Source of the DNA: Paraburkholderia sabiae
GTDB taxonomy: Bacteria > Pseudomonadota > Gammaproteobacteria > Burkholderiales > Burkholderiaceae
Reading direction: 5' to 3'
Length of the DNA stretch: 64,000 nucleotides
Assembly: GCF_030412785.1 (NCBI RefSeq)
Contig: NZ_CP125295.1
Span: 5,642,001 to 5,706,000 of the forward strand
Positions within the stretch are counted from its first letter, which is position 1; every line of letters begins with the position of its first letter. The notes beneath the pieces are model-generated. The model searched no databases and was not told the origin of the DNA. It saw only the letters and a program-made list of their open reading frames with translations. Below are positions 1 to 9,092 of the stretch, piece after piece. The translations under genes and the position numbers were made by a program.

Positions 1-2
1 AA

Positions 3-752
3 GGGCCATTGCGGCTGCAACGGCCGCTCTATCCCGAAGGCCCGTCGATCTGTCACGCCGTCATCGTGCATCCGCCCGGCGGCGTCGCGGGCGGCGATCG
101 GCTCGATATCGACATTCGCCTCGACGCGAACACACATGCCCTGCTCACGACGCCCGGCGCGACCAAGTGGTACAAGTCCAATGGACGCAAGGCGCAACAG
201 CACATCGCGATTCATGTCGGCGCTAACGCGAAACTCGACTGGCTGCCGCAGAACAACATCGTCTTCGATCACGCGAATGCTTCGCTCGACTTCTCATTGA
301 CGCTCGACGAAGGCGCAACAGCACTCGGCTGGGACGCGACTCAACTCGGCAGACAGGCGGCAGGCGAAACGTGGTCGGCAGGTCAATTGCGCGCGGTGTC
401 GCGGATCGTTGGCGCCGATGGTCAGCCACTGTGGTTCGAGCGCGCCAGGCTCTCCGCCAGCGATCCATTGCGCAATGCGCCGCAAGGACTCGCAGGCTTT
501 CCCGCATTCGGCACGCTGTGGGCCGTCAGCCCGCAATGCGACGACGCGCTCGCAGAAACGCTCACCGCTCAACTCCCCTTCGACGATACGATTCGCGCCG
601 GTGCCTCGTGCGTCTGTCCCGGCGTGCTGATCGTGCGAGGCATCGCGCGTTCAATGGAAACGCTCCAGCAGGCGATGACGCAATGCTGGCTGCATCTACG
701 GCCTCTCGTGCATGGCGTCGATGCAAAGCCGCTGCGTCTCTGGACAACCTGA
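3..752 (+). CDS. ureD: Urease accessory protein UreD (UreH), 5'-truncated by window edge
   Basis: UreD is the scaffold that binds apo-urease and, with UreF and UreG, delivers nickel to the active site in the cytoplasm. The reading frame is open from the first bases (Gly-Pro-Leu-Arg before the apparent TTG), so the N-terminus lies outside the window; 249 residues of a usual 270-290 are present. Family landmarks are visible: RPLYPEG near the start, [10 protein letters not shown], and [11 protein letters not shown] about 40-60 residues in, followed by QHIAIHVG and [12 protein letters not shown]. It heads the urease operon and is followed 208 bp later by a binding-protein gene. The identification is secure; the true start cannot be seen. 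Confidence 0.95.
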   Translation, partial: GPLRLQRPLYPEGPSICHAVIVHPPGGVAGGDRLDIDIRLDANTHALLTTPGATKWYKSNGRKAQQHIAIHVGANAKLDWLPQNNIVFDHANASLDFSLTLDEGATALGWDATQLGRQAAGETWSAGQLRAVSRIVGADGQPLWFERARLSASDPLRNAPQGLAGFPAFGTLWAVSPQCDDALAETLTAQLPFDDTIRAGASCVCPGVLIVRGIARSMETLQQAMTQCWLHLRPLVHGVDAKPLRLWTT

Positions 753-960
753 GCCGACAGCCACTGCCACTACGCACCATCTTCGCGCACATCGACGCGC
801 CTATCTGGTGCAGCAGCGCATGCAGCCCCTGGCAAAGCCTTGTGCATCATGCATGGCATAGCCCTTGCTGCTAATGGCGCCTCGCGAGCGCCGCATCGAT
901 AGACGTCGACAGGCGCGTCGCGAGGTCCGCTAAAATCCACACGCCGAAGCCATCGCCGAC

Positions 961-1764
961 ATGACCCGCACATCCGCACATCGCCCGCGCCGCGCGTGGC
1001 TCGCCACGCTGCTGCTCGCGCCGCTCTTCACGCTCGCCGCGCCCTTCGCGCACGCCGACGCGCTCGACAACATCACGAAGTCCGGCGTCCTCAAGGTCGC
1101 CGTGCCCGAAGACTATCCGCCGTTCGGCGCGGTCGGCCCGGATCTGAAGCCGCAAGGCTACGACATCGACACGGCCGCGCTGCTCGCGAAGTCAATGAAC
1201 GTGAAGCTCGAACTCGTGCCCGTCAACAGCGCGAACCGGATTCCGTATCTGCAAACCAGCAAGGTCGATCTCGTGATCTCGTCGCTCGGCAAGACTGCTG
1301 AGCGCGAGAAGGTCATCGACTTTTCGACGGCCTACGCGCCGTACTACCAAGGCGTGTTCGGTCCCGCCGACGTGAAGGTCAGCAGTCCCGCCGATCTGAC
1401 GGGCAAGACGGTCGGCGCGACGCGCGGCGCGCTCGAAGAAATCGCGCTCACGCAGATGGCGCCCAACGCGACGATCAAGCGTTTCGAGGACAACAACGCG
1501 ACCATCTCCGCGTTCCTGTCGGGCCAGGTGCAGTTGATCGCGGCGGGCAACATCGTGGCCGCGGCCATTCTCGCGAAGAACCCGCCGCGTCGTCCTGAAC
1601 CCAAGTTCGTGATCAAGAACTCGCCGTGCTTCGTCGGGCTCAACAAGAACGAGCCGCGTCTGCAGCAGAAGGTCGATGCCGCGATCGCACAGGCGAAGCG
1701 CGACGGCACGCTCAACGCGATGTCGAAGAAGTGGTTCGGCACGGGACTGCCTGCCGATCTGTAA
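961..1764 (+). CDS. Amino-acid-type ABC transporter substrate-binding protein
   Basis: Periplasmic solute-binding protein, 267 aa, of the family 3 / lysine-arginine-ornithine type. An N-terminal signal peptide is clear: basic residues, then the hydrophobic run LATLLLAPLFTLAAPF and an AHA cleavage site near residue 32. The mature part opens with DNITKSGVLKVAVPEDYPPFG, and family elements GYDIDTAALLA, NRIPYLQTSKVDLVISS, KVIDFSTAYAPYYQGVFGP and KKWFGTGLP follow. It sits between ureD and ureA, an arrangement I recall from other Burkholderiaceae. No permease or ATPase gene is adjacent, so it must use a transporter encoded elsewhere or act as an orphan. A link to uptake of a nitrogenous ligand is inference from position only. 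Confidence 0.85.
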   Translation: MTRTSAHRPRRAWLATLLLAPLFTLAAPFAHADALDNITKSGVLKVAVPEDYPPFGAVGPDLKPQGYDIDTAALLAKSMNVKLELVPVNSANRIPYLQTSKVDLVISSLGKTAEREKVIDFSTAYAPYYQGVFGPADVKVSSPADLTGKTVGATRGALEEIALTQMAPNATIKRFEDNNATISAFLSGQVQLIAAGNIVAAAILAKNPPRRPEPKFVIKNSPCFVGLNKNEPRLQQKVDAAIAQAKRDGTLNAMSKKWFGTGLPADL

Positions 1765-1887
1765 ACGGTGCGTCGGTTGCCGCTGGCATCGTGAAGCGGC
1801 GCCAGATGCAGTGTCAATGCGCCGCGCATGCATCCATAGAACGACTCACGCGCCCGTCCAAAACGCGGGCGCTACACAACGAAAGCG

Positions 1888-2190
1888 ATGAAGCTCACTC
1901 CACGCGAAAGAGACAAACTCCTGATCTTCACGGCCGCGCTGCTCGCCGAACGACGCCGCGCACGCGGTCTCAAGCTCAACTATCCGGAAGCCGTCGCGTT
2001 CATCACGGCGGCGCTGATGGAAGCCGCGCGCGACGGCAGGACGGTCGCCGAAGTGATGCACTACGGCACGACGCTCCTCACGCGCGACGACGTAATGGAA
2101 GGCGTGCCCGAGATGATTCCCGACATCCAGGTGGAAGCCACTTTCCCCGACGGCACGAAGCTCGTGACCGTCCATCATCCGATTCCGTGA
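1888..2190 (+). CDS. ureA: Urease gamma subunit
   Basis: Smallest structural subunit of urease (urea to ammonia and carbamate), 100 aa, the normal length. The N-terminus [20 protein letters not shown] and the segments [17 protein letters not shown] and [19 protein letters not shown] are typical of UreA. It is followed 10 bp later by ureB, then ureC, in the usual three-gene layout of proteobacterial urease. The ATG at 1888 gives the family N-terminus; the purine-rich GAAAG just upstream is a modest ribosome-binding site. Confidence 0.98.
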   Translation: MKLTPRERDKLLIFTAALLAERRRARGLKLNYPEAVAFITAALMEAARDGRTVAEVMHYGTTLLTRDDVMEGVPEMIPDIQVEATFPDGTKLVTVHHPIP

Positions 2191-2200
2191 CGAGGCGCGC

Positions 2201-2506
2201 ATGATCCCAGGCGAACTGATTACCGACGACGGCGAACTCGAACTCAACGCAGGCCGCGCGACCGTCGCGGTCACGGTGTCGAATACGGGCGATCGGCCTG
2301 TGCAGGTCGGCTCGCACTATCACTTCTACGAAGTCAATGCCGCGCTCTCGTTCGAGCGAGAAGCGGCTCGCGGCTTCCGTTTGAACATCGCGGCGGGCAC
2401 TGCCGTGCGCTTCGAGCCGGGCCAGGAACGCACGGTCGAACTCGTCGCGCTGGCGGGCGACCGCGTCGTCTATGGCTTCAACGGCAAGGTGATGGGCAAG
2501 CTCTGA
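2201..2506 (+). CDS. ureB: Urease beta subunit
   Basis: Urease beta subunit, 101 aa, with the family start [19 protein letters not shown] and the conserved [17 protein letters not shown] and [18 protein letters not shown] blocks, ending in [12 protein letters not shown]. It packs against UreA and UreC in the (UreABC)3 trimer. It starts 10 bp after ureA, with GAGGCGC before the ATG as the likely ribosome-binding site. It ends 44 bp before the chosen ureC start. Confidence 0.98.
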   Translation: MIPGELITDDGELELNAGRATVAVTVSNTGDRPVQVGSHYHFYEVNAALSFEREAARGFRLNIAAGTAVRFEPGQERTVELVALAGDRVVYGFNGKVMGKL

Positions 2507-2520
2507 TGCGCGCGGCGCAA

Positions 2521-2540
2521 ACAATCGGGAACAATCGGGA
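2521..2540. repeat. Perfect 10-bp tandem duplication in the ureB-ureC spacer
   Basis: The decamer ACAATCGGGA occurs twice in a row in the 44-bp space between ureB and ureC, just upstream of the ureC ribosome-binding region. It could change the spacing or structure of the leader that sets UreC translation. Seen directly; any function is inference. Confidence 0.7.
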
Positions 2541-2550
2541 ATCTCACGAC

Positions 2551-4257
2551 ATGACATTACGCATTGGCCGCCGCGCGTACGCGGAAATGTTCGGCCCGAC
2601 GACAGGCGACCGCGTGCGTCTCGCGGATACGGACCTGCTGATCGAAGTCGAGCGCGACTACACGATCTACGGCGAAGAAGTGAAATTCGGCGGCGGCAAG
2701 GTGATACGCGACGGCATGGGCCAGTCGCAGCGCGTCGCGGCGGACGTGGTCGACACCGTCGTCACGAACGCGCTGATTCTCGATCACTGGGGCATCGTCA
2801 AGGCCGACATCGGCATCAAGAATGGGCGCATCGCAGCCATCGGCAAAGCGGGCAATCCTGACATCCAGCCCGGCGTGACGATCGCGATCGGCGCGGCGAC
2901 GGAAGTGATCGCGGGCGAAGGCATGATCGTGACGGCAGGCGGCATCGATACGCACATTCACTTCATCAGCCCGCAGCAGATCGACGAAGCGCTCGCGAGC
3001 GGCGTGACGACGATGCTCGGCGGCGGAACGGGTCCGGCGACGGGTACCAACGCGACGACCTGCACGCCTGGGCCGTGGCACATGGAGCGCATGCTGCAGG
3101 CCGCCGACGGCTATCCGATGAATCTCGGCTTTCTCGGCAAGGGCAACGTGAGCCAGCCGCAGCCGGCGCTCGAACAGATCGCGGCGGGCGCGATCGGCCT
3201 GAAGCTGCACGAGGACTGGGGCACGACGCCCGCAGCAATCGACAACTGCCTCTCCGTCGCCGACGACACCGACACGCAGGTCGCGATCCACACGGACACA
3301 TTGAACGAAGCGGGCTTCGTCGAAGCAACGGTGGCCGCGTTCAAGGGCCGCACGATCCACACGTATCACACGGAAGGCGCGGGCGGCGGCCACGCGCCCG
3401 ACATCATCAAGGTATGCGGCGAAGCGAACGTGCTGCCATCGTCGACGAATCCGACGCGCCCGTACACCGTCAACACGCTCGACGAACATCTCGACATGCT
3501 GATGGTGTGTCACCACCTCGATCCGTCGATTGCGGAAGACATCGCGTTCGCCGAGTCGCGCATTCGACGCGAGACAATTGCAGCCGAAGACATTCTTCAC
3601 GATCTCGGCGCGCTGTCGATGATCTCGTCCGATTCACAGGCGATGGGCCGCGTCGGCGAAGTGATCATCCGCACGTGGCAAACGGCGCACAAGATGAAAG
3701 TGCAGCGCGGCGCATTGCCCGAAGACAACGCGCGCAACGACAACTTCCGCGCGAAGCGTTACGTCGCGAAGTACACGATCAACCCGGCACTCACGCATGG
3801 CATCGCGCATGAAGTCGGCTCGATCGAACCGGGCAAATGGGCCGATATCGTGTTCTGGGAACCGGCGTTTTTCGGCGTCAAGCCCGCGTTGATCCTGAAA
3901 GGCGGCATGATCGCGATGGCGCAGATGGGCGATCCGAATGCGTCGATTCCGACGCCGCAGCCCGTGCATTATCGCGAGATGTTCGCCACGCGCGGCGGCG
4001 CATTGGGGCGCACGTCGCTGACCTTCGTATCGCAGATGGCGCTCGATGCCGACGTCGCGGGGCGTTATGGCTTGAGCAAGCGTATCGTTGCCGTGAAGAA
4101 CTGCCGCAGCGTCACGAAGGCGCACATGATCCACAACGCGTGGCGGCCGTCGATCAGCGTCGATCCCGAGACGTATCAGGTGATCGCCGATGGACAGTTG
4201 CTGACCTGCGAGCCCGCAAAAGTCCTGCCGATGGCGCAACGCTATTTCCTGTTCTGA
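2551..4257 (+). CDS. ureC: Urease alpha (catalytic) subunit
   Basis: Catalytic subunit of urease, 568 aa, the usual length. An upstream in-frame ATG at 2506 would add 15 residues, but the family begins [19 protein letters not shown], which fits the ATG at 2551. Metal and catalytic residues are in place: HIH at 135-137, the carbamylated lysine in GLKLHEDWG (K218), histidine in [12 protein letters not shown], the mobile-flap cysteine in MVCHHLD (C320) and the aspartate in SSDSQAMG. The ending [12 protein letters not shown] is the family C-terminus. It is followed 12 bp later by ureE. Nothing suggests loss of function. Confidence 0.99.
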   Translation: MTLRIGRRAYAEMFGPTTGDRVRLADTDLLIEVERDYTIYGEEVKFGGGKVIRDGMGQSQRVAADVVDTVVTNALILDHWGIVKADIGIKNGRIAAIGKAGNPDIQPGVTIAIGAATEVIAGEGMIVTAGGIDTHIHFISPQQIDEALASGVTTMLGGGTGPATGTNATTCTPGPWHMERMLQAADGYPMNLGFLGKGNVSQPQPALEQIAAGAIGLKLHEDWGTTPAAIDNCLSVADDTDTQVAIHTDTLNEAGFVEATVAAFKGRTIHTYHTEGAGGGHAPDIIKVCGEANVLPSSTNPTRPYTVNTLDEHLDMLMVCHHLDPSIAEDIAFAESRIRRETIAAEDILHDLGALSMISSDSQAMGRVGEVIIRTWQTAHKMKVQRGALPEDNARNDNFRAKRYVAKYTINPALTHGIAHEVGSIEPGKWADIVFWEPAFFGVKPALILKGGMIAMAQMGDPNASIPTPQPVHYREMFATRGGALGRTSLTFVSQMALDADVAGRYGLSKRIVAVKNCRSVTKAHMIHNAWRPSISVDPETYQVIADGQLLTCEPAKVLPMAQRYFLF

Positions 4258-4269
4258 CATCCGATTCAC

Positions 4270-4851
4270 ATGCGAACGATCGACAAACTGCTTGCTGCAC
4301 ATATCAGACTCGCACCTGTTCTGGTGAAACGCGCGCCGACGCTGACGCTTGCGTTCGATGCGCGCTGCAAGAGCCGGCTCGCCGCGACGCTCGATAGCGG
4401 CGAGGAAGTCGCGCTGGTGCTGCCGCGCGGCACCGTGTTGCGCGACGGCGATGTGCTCGTCGCCGACGATGGCGGACTCGTGCGCGTCGTGGCCGCGCCG
4501 GAATCGGTGTTGTACGTTCGCGCGCCCGATGTGCTGACATTGACGCGCGCCGCGTATCACCTCGGCAACCGGCACACGCCCGTCGAAGTCGGCGTGGACT
4601 ATCTGAAGCTCGAATACGATCCCGTGCTCGCCGATATGCTCAAGCGGCTCGGTGCTTCCGTCGATCAGGTCGAGATGCCGTTCCAGCCGGAAACGGGCGC
4701 GTACGGCGGCGGACATCGGCATGGTCACGATGAGACGTTTGCCGAAGACTATGCGATCGCGCAGCAGGTGTATGGCGAGCATCATGGGCATGCGCACTCG
4801 CACGACCACGACCACGACTGTGGCCACGATCATCAGCATGCGCATCGCTGA
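4270..4851 (+). CDS. ureE: Urease nickel metallochaperone UreE
   Basis: Nickel-binding chaperone that supplies Ni2+ to UreG and the UreDFG-urease complex; 193 aa. The N-terminal peptide-binding domain and central metal domain ([13 protein letters not shown], then [13 protein letters not shown]) are recognisable. The C-terminal tail from about residue 150 is very rich in histidine and aspartate (for example [20 protein letters not shown]), the typical nickel-storage tail of this family. Its 3' end overlaps the start of ureF by 14 bp, so the two are probably translationally coupled. Confidence 0.97.
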   Translation: MRTIDKLLAAHIRLAPVLVKRAPTLTLAFDARCKSRLAATLDSGEEVALVLPRGTVLRDGDVLVADDGGLVRVVAAPESVLYVRAPDVLTLTRAAYHLGNRHTPVEVGVDYLKLEYDPVLADMLKRLGASVDQVEMPFQPETGAYGGGHRHGHDETFAEDYAIAQQVYGEHHGHAHSHDHDHDCGHDHQHAHR

Positions 4852-5518
4852 ACTCACTGCGCTATTGCATCTCGCATCGCCGGCGCTGCCGATCGGTGCG
4901 TTCAGCTATTCGCAAGGGCTCGAAACGGCCATCGAAGCACAGCTCGTCACCGATGCCGATTCTGCATGCGCGTGGATCATGAGCGGCCTGTCGAACGTGC
5001 TCGCGCATGGGGAATTGCCGTTTCTCGCGCATCAGATTGAACGCTGGCGCGCGCACGACGCTGCCGCGTTGATGGAGGGCAATCGCGAGTTTCTTGCAAG
5101 CCGTGAATCGGCGGAACTGCGGCGCGAGACCGAGCAGATGGGCTGGTCGTTGCGGCAGTTGTGTACATCGCTCGAATGGGGCGACGACGCGCGCCGTCAG
5201 ACGCTCGCATCGATGACGCCGATCGCGCAGCCCACGGCCTTCGCATTCGCCGCCTTCGCGCACGACGCAGCGACGGATGCCGCCCTCGCCGCCTACGCAT
5301 TCAGCTGGGTCGAAAACCAGGCGGCCGCCGCGTTGAAGGCCGTGCCGCTCGGACAGCTTGCGGGACAGCGCGTCATCGTCGCGTTGCGCGAGCCGATCGA
5401 TGCTGCCGTCAAGCAGGCGCTCGCCACATCGCCCGATGACATCAACACGTTCGCGCCGCAACTCGGTGTTTTGTCGGCGCGACACGAGTCGCAGTATTCG
5501 CGGCTCTTTCGCTCATAG
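4838..5518 (+). CDS. ureF: Urease accessory protein UreF
   Basis: UreF acts with UreD and UreG as the urease-activation complex and is thought to gate the UreG GTPase. The product is 226 aa when started at the ATG at 4838, which lies inside the end of ureE and gives the normal opening [20 protein letters not shown]. The frame is open further upstream, but that part is only the shadow of the His-rich ureE tail. Conserved elements include [16 protein letters not shown] and [12 protein letters not shown]. ureG follows 20 bp later. Confidence 0.96.
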   Translation: MRIAELTALLHLASPALPIGAFSYSQGLETAIEAQLVTDADSACAWIMSGLSNVLAHGELPFLAHQIERWRAHDAAALMEGNREFLASRESAELRRETEQMGWSLRQLCTSLEWGDDARRQTLASMTPIAQPTAFAFAAFAHDAATDAALAAYAFSWVENQAAAALKAVPLGQLAGQRVIVALREPIDAAVKQALATSPDDINTFAPQLGVLSARHESQYSRLFRS

Positions 5519-5538
5519 ACTTTCTTTTCGATCGAATC

Positions 5539-6180
5539 ATGAACGCACCTCATACGATGCATCGCACGAAGAAACTGCCGCCGCTGCGCGTGGGCGTCGG
5601 TGGCCCTGTCGGCTCTGGCAAGACGACGCTCCTCGAAATGCTTTGCAAGGCGATGCGCGACAAGTACGACCTCGTTGCGATCACCAACGACATCTATACG
5701 AAGGAAGATCAGCGCCTCTTGACGGTGGCGGGCGCGCTGCCTGCCGAGCGCATCATGGGCGTGGAGACGGGCGGCTGTCCGCATACGGCGATTCGCGAGG
5801 ATGCGTCGATCAATCTCGAAGCCGTCGACCGGATGCTTACGCGGTTTCCTGATGCCGATATCGTGTTTATCGAATCGGGTGGGGATAATCTTGCTGCTAC
5901 GTTTAGCCCTGAACTTTCCGATCTGACGATTTATGTGATCGATGTCGCGGGTGGGGAGAAGATTCCTCGCAAGGGCGGGCCTGGGATTACTAAATCGGAT
6001 TTGCTTGTGATTAATAAGACTGATCTGGCGCCTATGGTTGGGGCTGATCTTTCTGTAATGGCATCTGATGCAGCCAAGATGCGCGGGGCGCGGCCTTTTG
6101 TTATGTGCAATCTCAAGGCGCTTGATGGGCTCGCCGATGTTATTTCGTTTATTGAGCGCAAAGGGTTGCTCGTGGGTTGA
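5539..6180 (+). CDS. ureG: Urease accessory GTPase UreG
   Basis: SIMIBI-class GTPase that drives nickel insertion into urease; 213 aa, normal length. The P-loop [10 protein letters not shown] is near residues 21-30, and [45 protein letters not shown] and the guanine-specificity motif NKTDL follow. The gene is intact, but its composition changes part-way: by hand count, 16 of the first 100 codons end in T against 44 of the last 100. The stop codon is followed at once by the long palindromic repeat at 6181-6787. It is the last gene of the urease operon. Confidence 0.98.
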   Translation: MNAPHTMHRTKKLPPLRVGVGGPVGSGKTTLLEMLCKAMRDKYDLVAITNDIYTKEDQRLLTVAGALPAERIMGVETGGCPHTAIREDASINLEAVDRMLTRFPDADIVFIESGGDNLAATFSPELSDLTIYVIDVAGGEKIPRKGGPGITKSDLLVINKTDLAPMVGADLSVMASDAAKMRGARPFVMCNLKALDGLADVISFIERKGLLVG

Positions 6181-6787
6181 GGTTTTTTTTGTCTGCGACG
6201 CTAGTCGCTGGTTTTGGTTTTTGCTTTTTGCTTTTTGCTGCTGCGCTGGCATCCGCGATTTCGTATCTGTACTTCATGCGTCGCCCCTGTGCGGGGCGGC
6301 ACCTACTTTTCTTTGCAGCGGCAAAGAAAAGTAGGCAAAAGAAAGCCGCTTCAAACCTCCGGTGCCGGCCTGGTTCGCGCTGCGGCATACGTTCCTTGAG
6401 CTGTCGCGCAGCGACGCAAACACTCCGTAGAAAGCCCGCAGTCAGGCACGCGCGCCGTGAAAAATTAAACCCACTTGGGGCACATTCGGTCGGCTTGTTT
6501 TTGCGCGTTTGCCGTCGGTTTGATTGCGGCGGTATGTGCTCGAGACCGTGTGGGGTTTTCGCGCCGTGCGCGGTCGACTGCGGGCTTTCTACAGCGTGCG
6601 AACGTTGCTGCGCGACAGCTCGACTGCGGCATGCCGAAGCGTCATCCTGGCAGGCACCGGAGGTTCAAAAGCGGCTTTCTTTTGCCTACTTTTCTTTGCC
6701 GCTGCAAAGAAAAGTAGGTGCCGCCCCGCACAGGGGCAACGCATGAAGAACAGATACGAAATCGCGGATGCCAGCGCAGCAAAAAAA
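6181..6787. repeat. Long palindromic intergenic repeat, copy 1
   Basis: This fills the whole gap between the stop codons of the convergent genes ureG and waaA. Left arm about 6235-6449 and right arm about 6570-6787 are imperfect inverted copies of each other. Each arm carries a perfect 15-bp-stem, 4-nt-loop hairpin (6302-6335 and 6685-6718, stem CCTACTTTTCTTTGC) next to a CCCCTGTGCGGGG motif. The same unit recurs in direct orientation at 10181-10757. No reading frame inside is credible. The element resembles the abundant noncoding repeats of Paraburkholderia-type genomes. It may act as a bidirectional terminator, a REP-like or MITE-like mobile unit, or structured RNA. Confidence 0.85.
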
Positions 6788-8089
6788 TCAACTGGGCAAC
6801 AGCGTAGTCAGCACATTAACAGTCCGCGCAGTAGCCCCTCGATGCCCGGCGGCAAACGCAGAAGCCGCCCCACCCATAGCAATACGTCGAGGCTTATCCT
6901 CGAACAACTCTCTCAGAACGCGCGCCAGATCCGCAGGATCTTTCACCTGCACACAAGCGCCTGCAGCAACAGCATCGGCAGTCGCCTGAGTGAAATTAAA
7001 CACATGCGGCCCGATGAGCACAGGCACCCCGACACCGCATGCCTCGATCAGATTCTGCCCGCCCAACGGCAACAGGCTACCGCCGATAAACGCCACATCC
7101 GACGCAGCATAGTAAGCACCCAGCTCACCCATCGAGTCCCCAAGCAGCACCTTCACATCGCGCGGCAAGTCAGACACAACACTTTCACCGGAAGCAGCGG
7201 GCCCAGTCGGCGCCCACACAGAACGCCGCACGCAACGCAAACCCTTTTTATCAAGCAGCGCTGCCACTTCATTGAAACGCTGCGGATGACGCGGCACAAG
7301 AATCAACAGCGCATCGTCGATACCGAGCGCCGCAAACGCCTGCAACACGAGTTCCTCTTCGCCCTCGCGCGTGCTCGCCGCGACCCACACAGGACGCATG
7401 CCGATCGCCGCGCGCCACGCATGCCCGCGCGCCGCGAGTTCGGGTGGCGTGCTCATGTCGAACTTCAGATTGCCGAGCACGGCCACGTTGCGCGCGCCCA
7501 GCGATGAGAGCCGCGCGGCATCCGAAGGACTCTGCGCCAGCACGCGCGCGAATCCGCCGAACACGCCGCGCGTCGCGTTGCCAAACTTCGCTGCGCGCCG
7601 GTACGAGCGCTCCGACATGCGCGCGTTCGTCAGCACGAGCGGCACATCGGCGCGCCGGCATTCGTCGATCAGCGTCGGCCACACTTCCGTTTCCATCACG
7701 AGACCGGCGGTCGGGCGCCACGCCTTCAGAAAACGTCGCACCGCGCGCGGCATGTCGTACGGCAGATAGCAACGCAGCACGCGATCGCCGAAGATCTGCT
7801 CGCCTGTCGCGCGGCCGCTCGGCGTCATGTGCGTCAGAAGAATGCGCGCGTCGGGTCGCGCCTTGATCAGCGCTTCGACGAGCGGCTGCGCCGCGCGCGT
7901 CTCACCCACCGATACGGCGTGCACCCAGATCAGCGGCGTGTCGTCCTCGGGCACGCGGCCGCGCACGAAACCGAAACGCTCGCCGATATGCTCGCGATAA
8001 CCACGCTCCTTGCGCGAACGGATCAGAAGACGCAGCACCGCGAGCGGCGCGACCAGCCACCACAACGCGTTATAGACGGCCCTCAGCAT
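6788..8089 (-). CDS. waaA: 3-deoxy-D-manno-octulosonic acid (Kdo) transferase
   Basis: Membrane-anchored GT30 glycosyltransferase that adds Kdo from CMP-Kdo to the lipid A precursor on the cytoplasmic face; 433 aa. The N-terminus has one hydrophobic anchor (YNALWWLVAPLAVLRLLI), then RKERGYREHIGERFG. Family motifs include IWVHAVSVGETRAAQPL, LLTHMTPSGRATGE, METEVWPTL, NARMSERSYRR and the C-terminal GGSLLPLGGQNLIEAC with GPHVFNFTQ. It is transcribed toward ureG and its stop codon directly abuts repeat copy 1. It is followed upstream by kdoO and waaC on the same strand, which together build and modify the inner core. Confidence 0.97.
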   Translation of the reverse strand: MLRAVYNALWWLVAPLAVLRLLIRSRKERGYREHIGERFGFVRGRVPEDDTPLIWVHAVSVGETRAAQPLVEALIKARPDARILLTHMTPSGRATGEQIFGDRVLRCYLPYDMPRAVRRFLKAWRPTAGLVMETEVWPTLIDECRRADVPLVLTNARMSERSYRRAAKFGNATRGVFGGFARVLAQSPSDAARLSSLGARNVAVLGNLKFDMSTPPELAARGHAWRAAIGMRPVWVAASTREGEEELVLQAFAALGIDDALLILVPRHPQRFNEVAALLDKKGLRCVRRSVWAPTGPAASGESVVSDLPRDVKVLLGDSMGELGAYYAASDVAFIGGSLLPLGGQNLIEACGVGVPVLIGPHVFNFTQATADAVAAGACVQVKDPADLARVLRELFEDKPRRIAMGGAASAFAAGHRGATARTVNVLTTLLPS

Positions 8090-8177
8090 CGGGCCTCCGT
8101 GCGCGGCGTCACACGAGACATCAGATAGACCGCAGCGGAATCGCGCGATGCGTTCACAGGAACAAGCAGCGCGCCGT

Positions 8178-9062
8178 TCAAACCAGCGCCCTGCCCTTCA
8201 GGCGTTCAAGAATGCCGAGCGGCGCGCACTCGGGCTGCGCCATCGACTTCACCGGCAGGAAGAACGTCTGCTCCATCATGAACTGGCCGGACATCACGGC
8301 ATGCGAGGTCTGATCGGAGAAACACACCCACACGCTGCCCGGCGGAAACGGCATCGTCACTTGCGGCGACGCCTTCTGATAGTCGAGATCGGCCTTCATG
8401 CCGTCGTGCAGGTTCAGCATCAGATGGTCGTATTCGCTGCGCGTCGATTTCGTCACGTGCAGCAGATTCAGCAGCCACGCCGAGCCCGGCATCTGAGGCT
8501 TGATGCGCGGCAGGAAACGCTTCGCCATGTCCTCGAACGGTTCGCCGACGCGCCACACGCGCGGTGCGCCGTTCGGATTGATGTTCGTGAACACGCGCAG
8601 GATGCGCTCGCCGTAGTTGGGCCGCGACGGGAACGCGTCGACGTGCAGACGGCTATCGTCCTTGCGCCACGACGTCTGGCGCGTTTCCACCTGATGCAGA
8701 CGCAAACTGGTCGGTGCAACGCGCAGCTTGCCCTTGTACTCGGGAAACAGCCCGTCGACGAGCGAGCGCGCATTCGCCTGATAACGCGCGATCAGCGCCC
8801 GCACGGCCGACTGCATGACGGCATCGCCGAGCACGCCATTCAGCGCGCCGCCGTTCGGCGCGAGGCTGATGTTCTTGCGCTTCGGATCGGCCAGCGCGGG
8901 ATCGAGCAGCGCGCGTTCGCCGCCTTCGATCGCAAACGCGAGGTTCGGAAAATACAGCACCTTGCCGCGTTCGACGCCGGCGAGCAGCGTCTCGCGCGGC
9001 ATCGACAAACCCTGGCCGTGCCAGTCGGCGCTTGCTACTTCGATGATCTGGGATTCGTTCAT
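8178..9062 (-). CDS. kdoO: Kdo 3-hydroxylase (Fe(II)/2-oxoglutarate dioxygenase, KdoO)
   Basis: 294 aa. The sequence matches the Kdo hydroxylase family, which converts Kdo to Ko (D-glycero-D-talo-oct-2-ulosonic acid) in the inner core of Burkholderia and Yersinia LPS. The likely iron ligands are the HxD pair in LHVDAF (H140, D142) and a distal histidine in DQTSHAVM (H254), with arginines near 156 and 171 as possible co-substrate contacts. It has no signal peptide, fitting a cytoplasmic or inner-membrane-associated enzyme. Its position between waaA and waaC strongly supports the role. The ATG at 9062 is the only sensible start. Confidence 0.9.
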   Translation of the reverse strand: MNESQIIEVASADWHGQGLSMPRETLLAGVERGKVLYFPNLAFAIEGGERALLDPALADPKRKNISLAPNGGALNGVLGDAVMQSAVRALIARYQANARSLVDGLFPEYKGKLRVAPTSLRLHQVETRQTSWRKDDSRLHVDAFPSRPNYGERILRVFTNINPNGAPRVWRVGEPFEDMAKRFLPRIKPQMPGSAWLLNLLHVTKSTRSEYDHLMLNLHDGMKADLDYQKASPQVTMPFPPGSVWVCFSDQTSHAVMSGQFMMEQTFFLPVKSMAQPECAPLGILERLKGRALV

Positions 9063-9092
9063 GATCGCCTTTTCAGAGCGGATAAAGCCGCG

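Noticed and set aside
2506..2550. Longer N-terminus for UreC starting at 2506
   Set aside because: It would begin at the ureB stop and add 15 residues not found in the family; the ATG at 2551 gives the standard 568-aa protein.
6177..6746. Open frames within the palindromic repeats at 6181-6787 and 10181-10757
   Set aside because: They translate the repeated hairpins in arbitrary frames, give Cys/Arg-rich nonsense and differ between copies by frameshifts.
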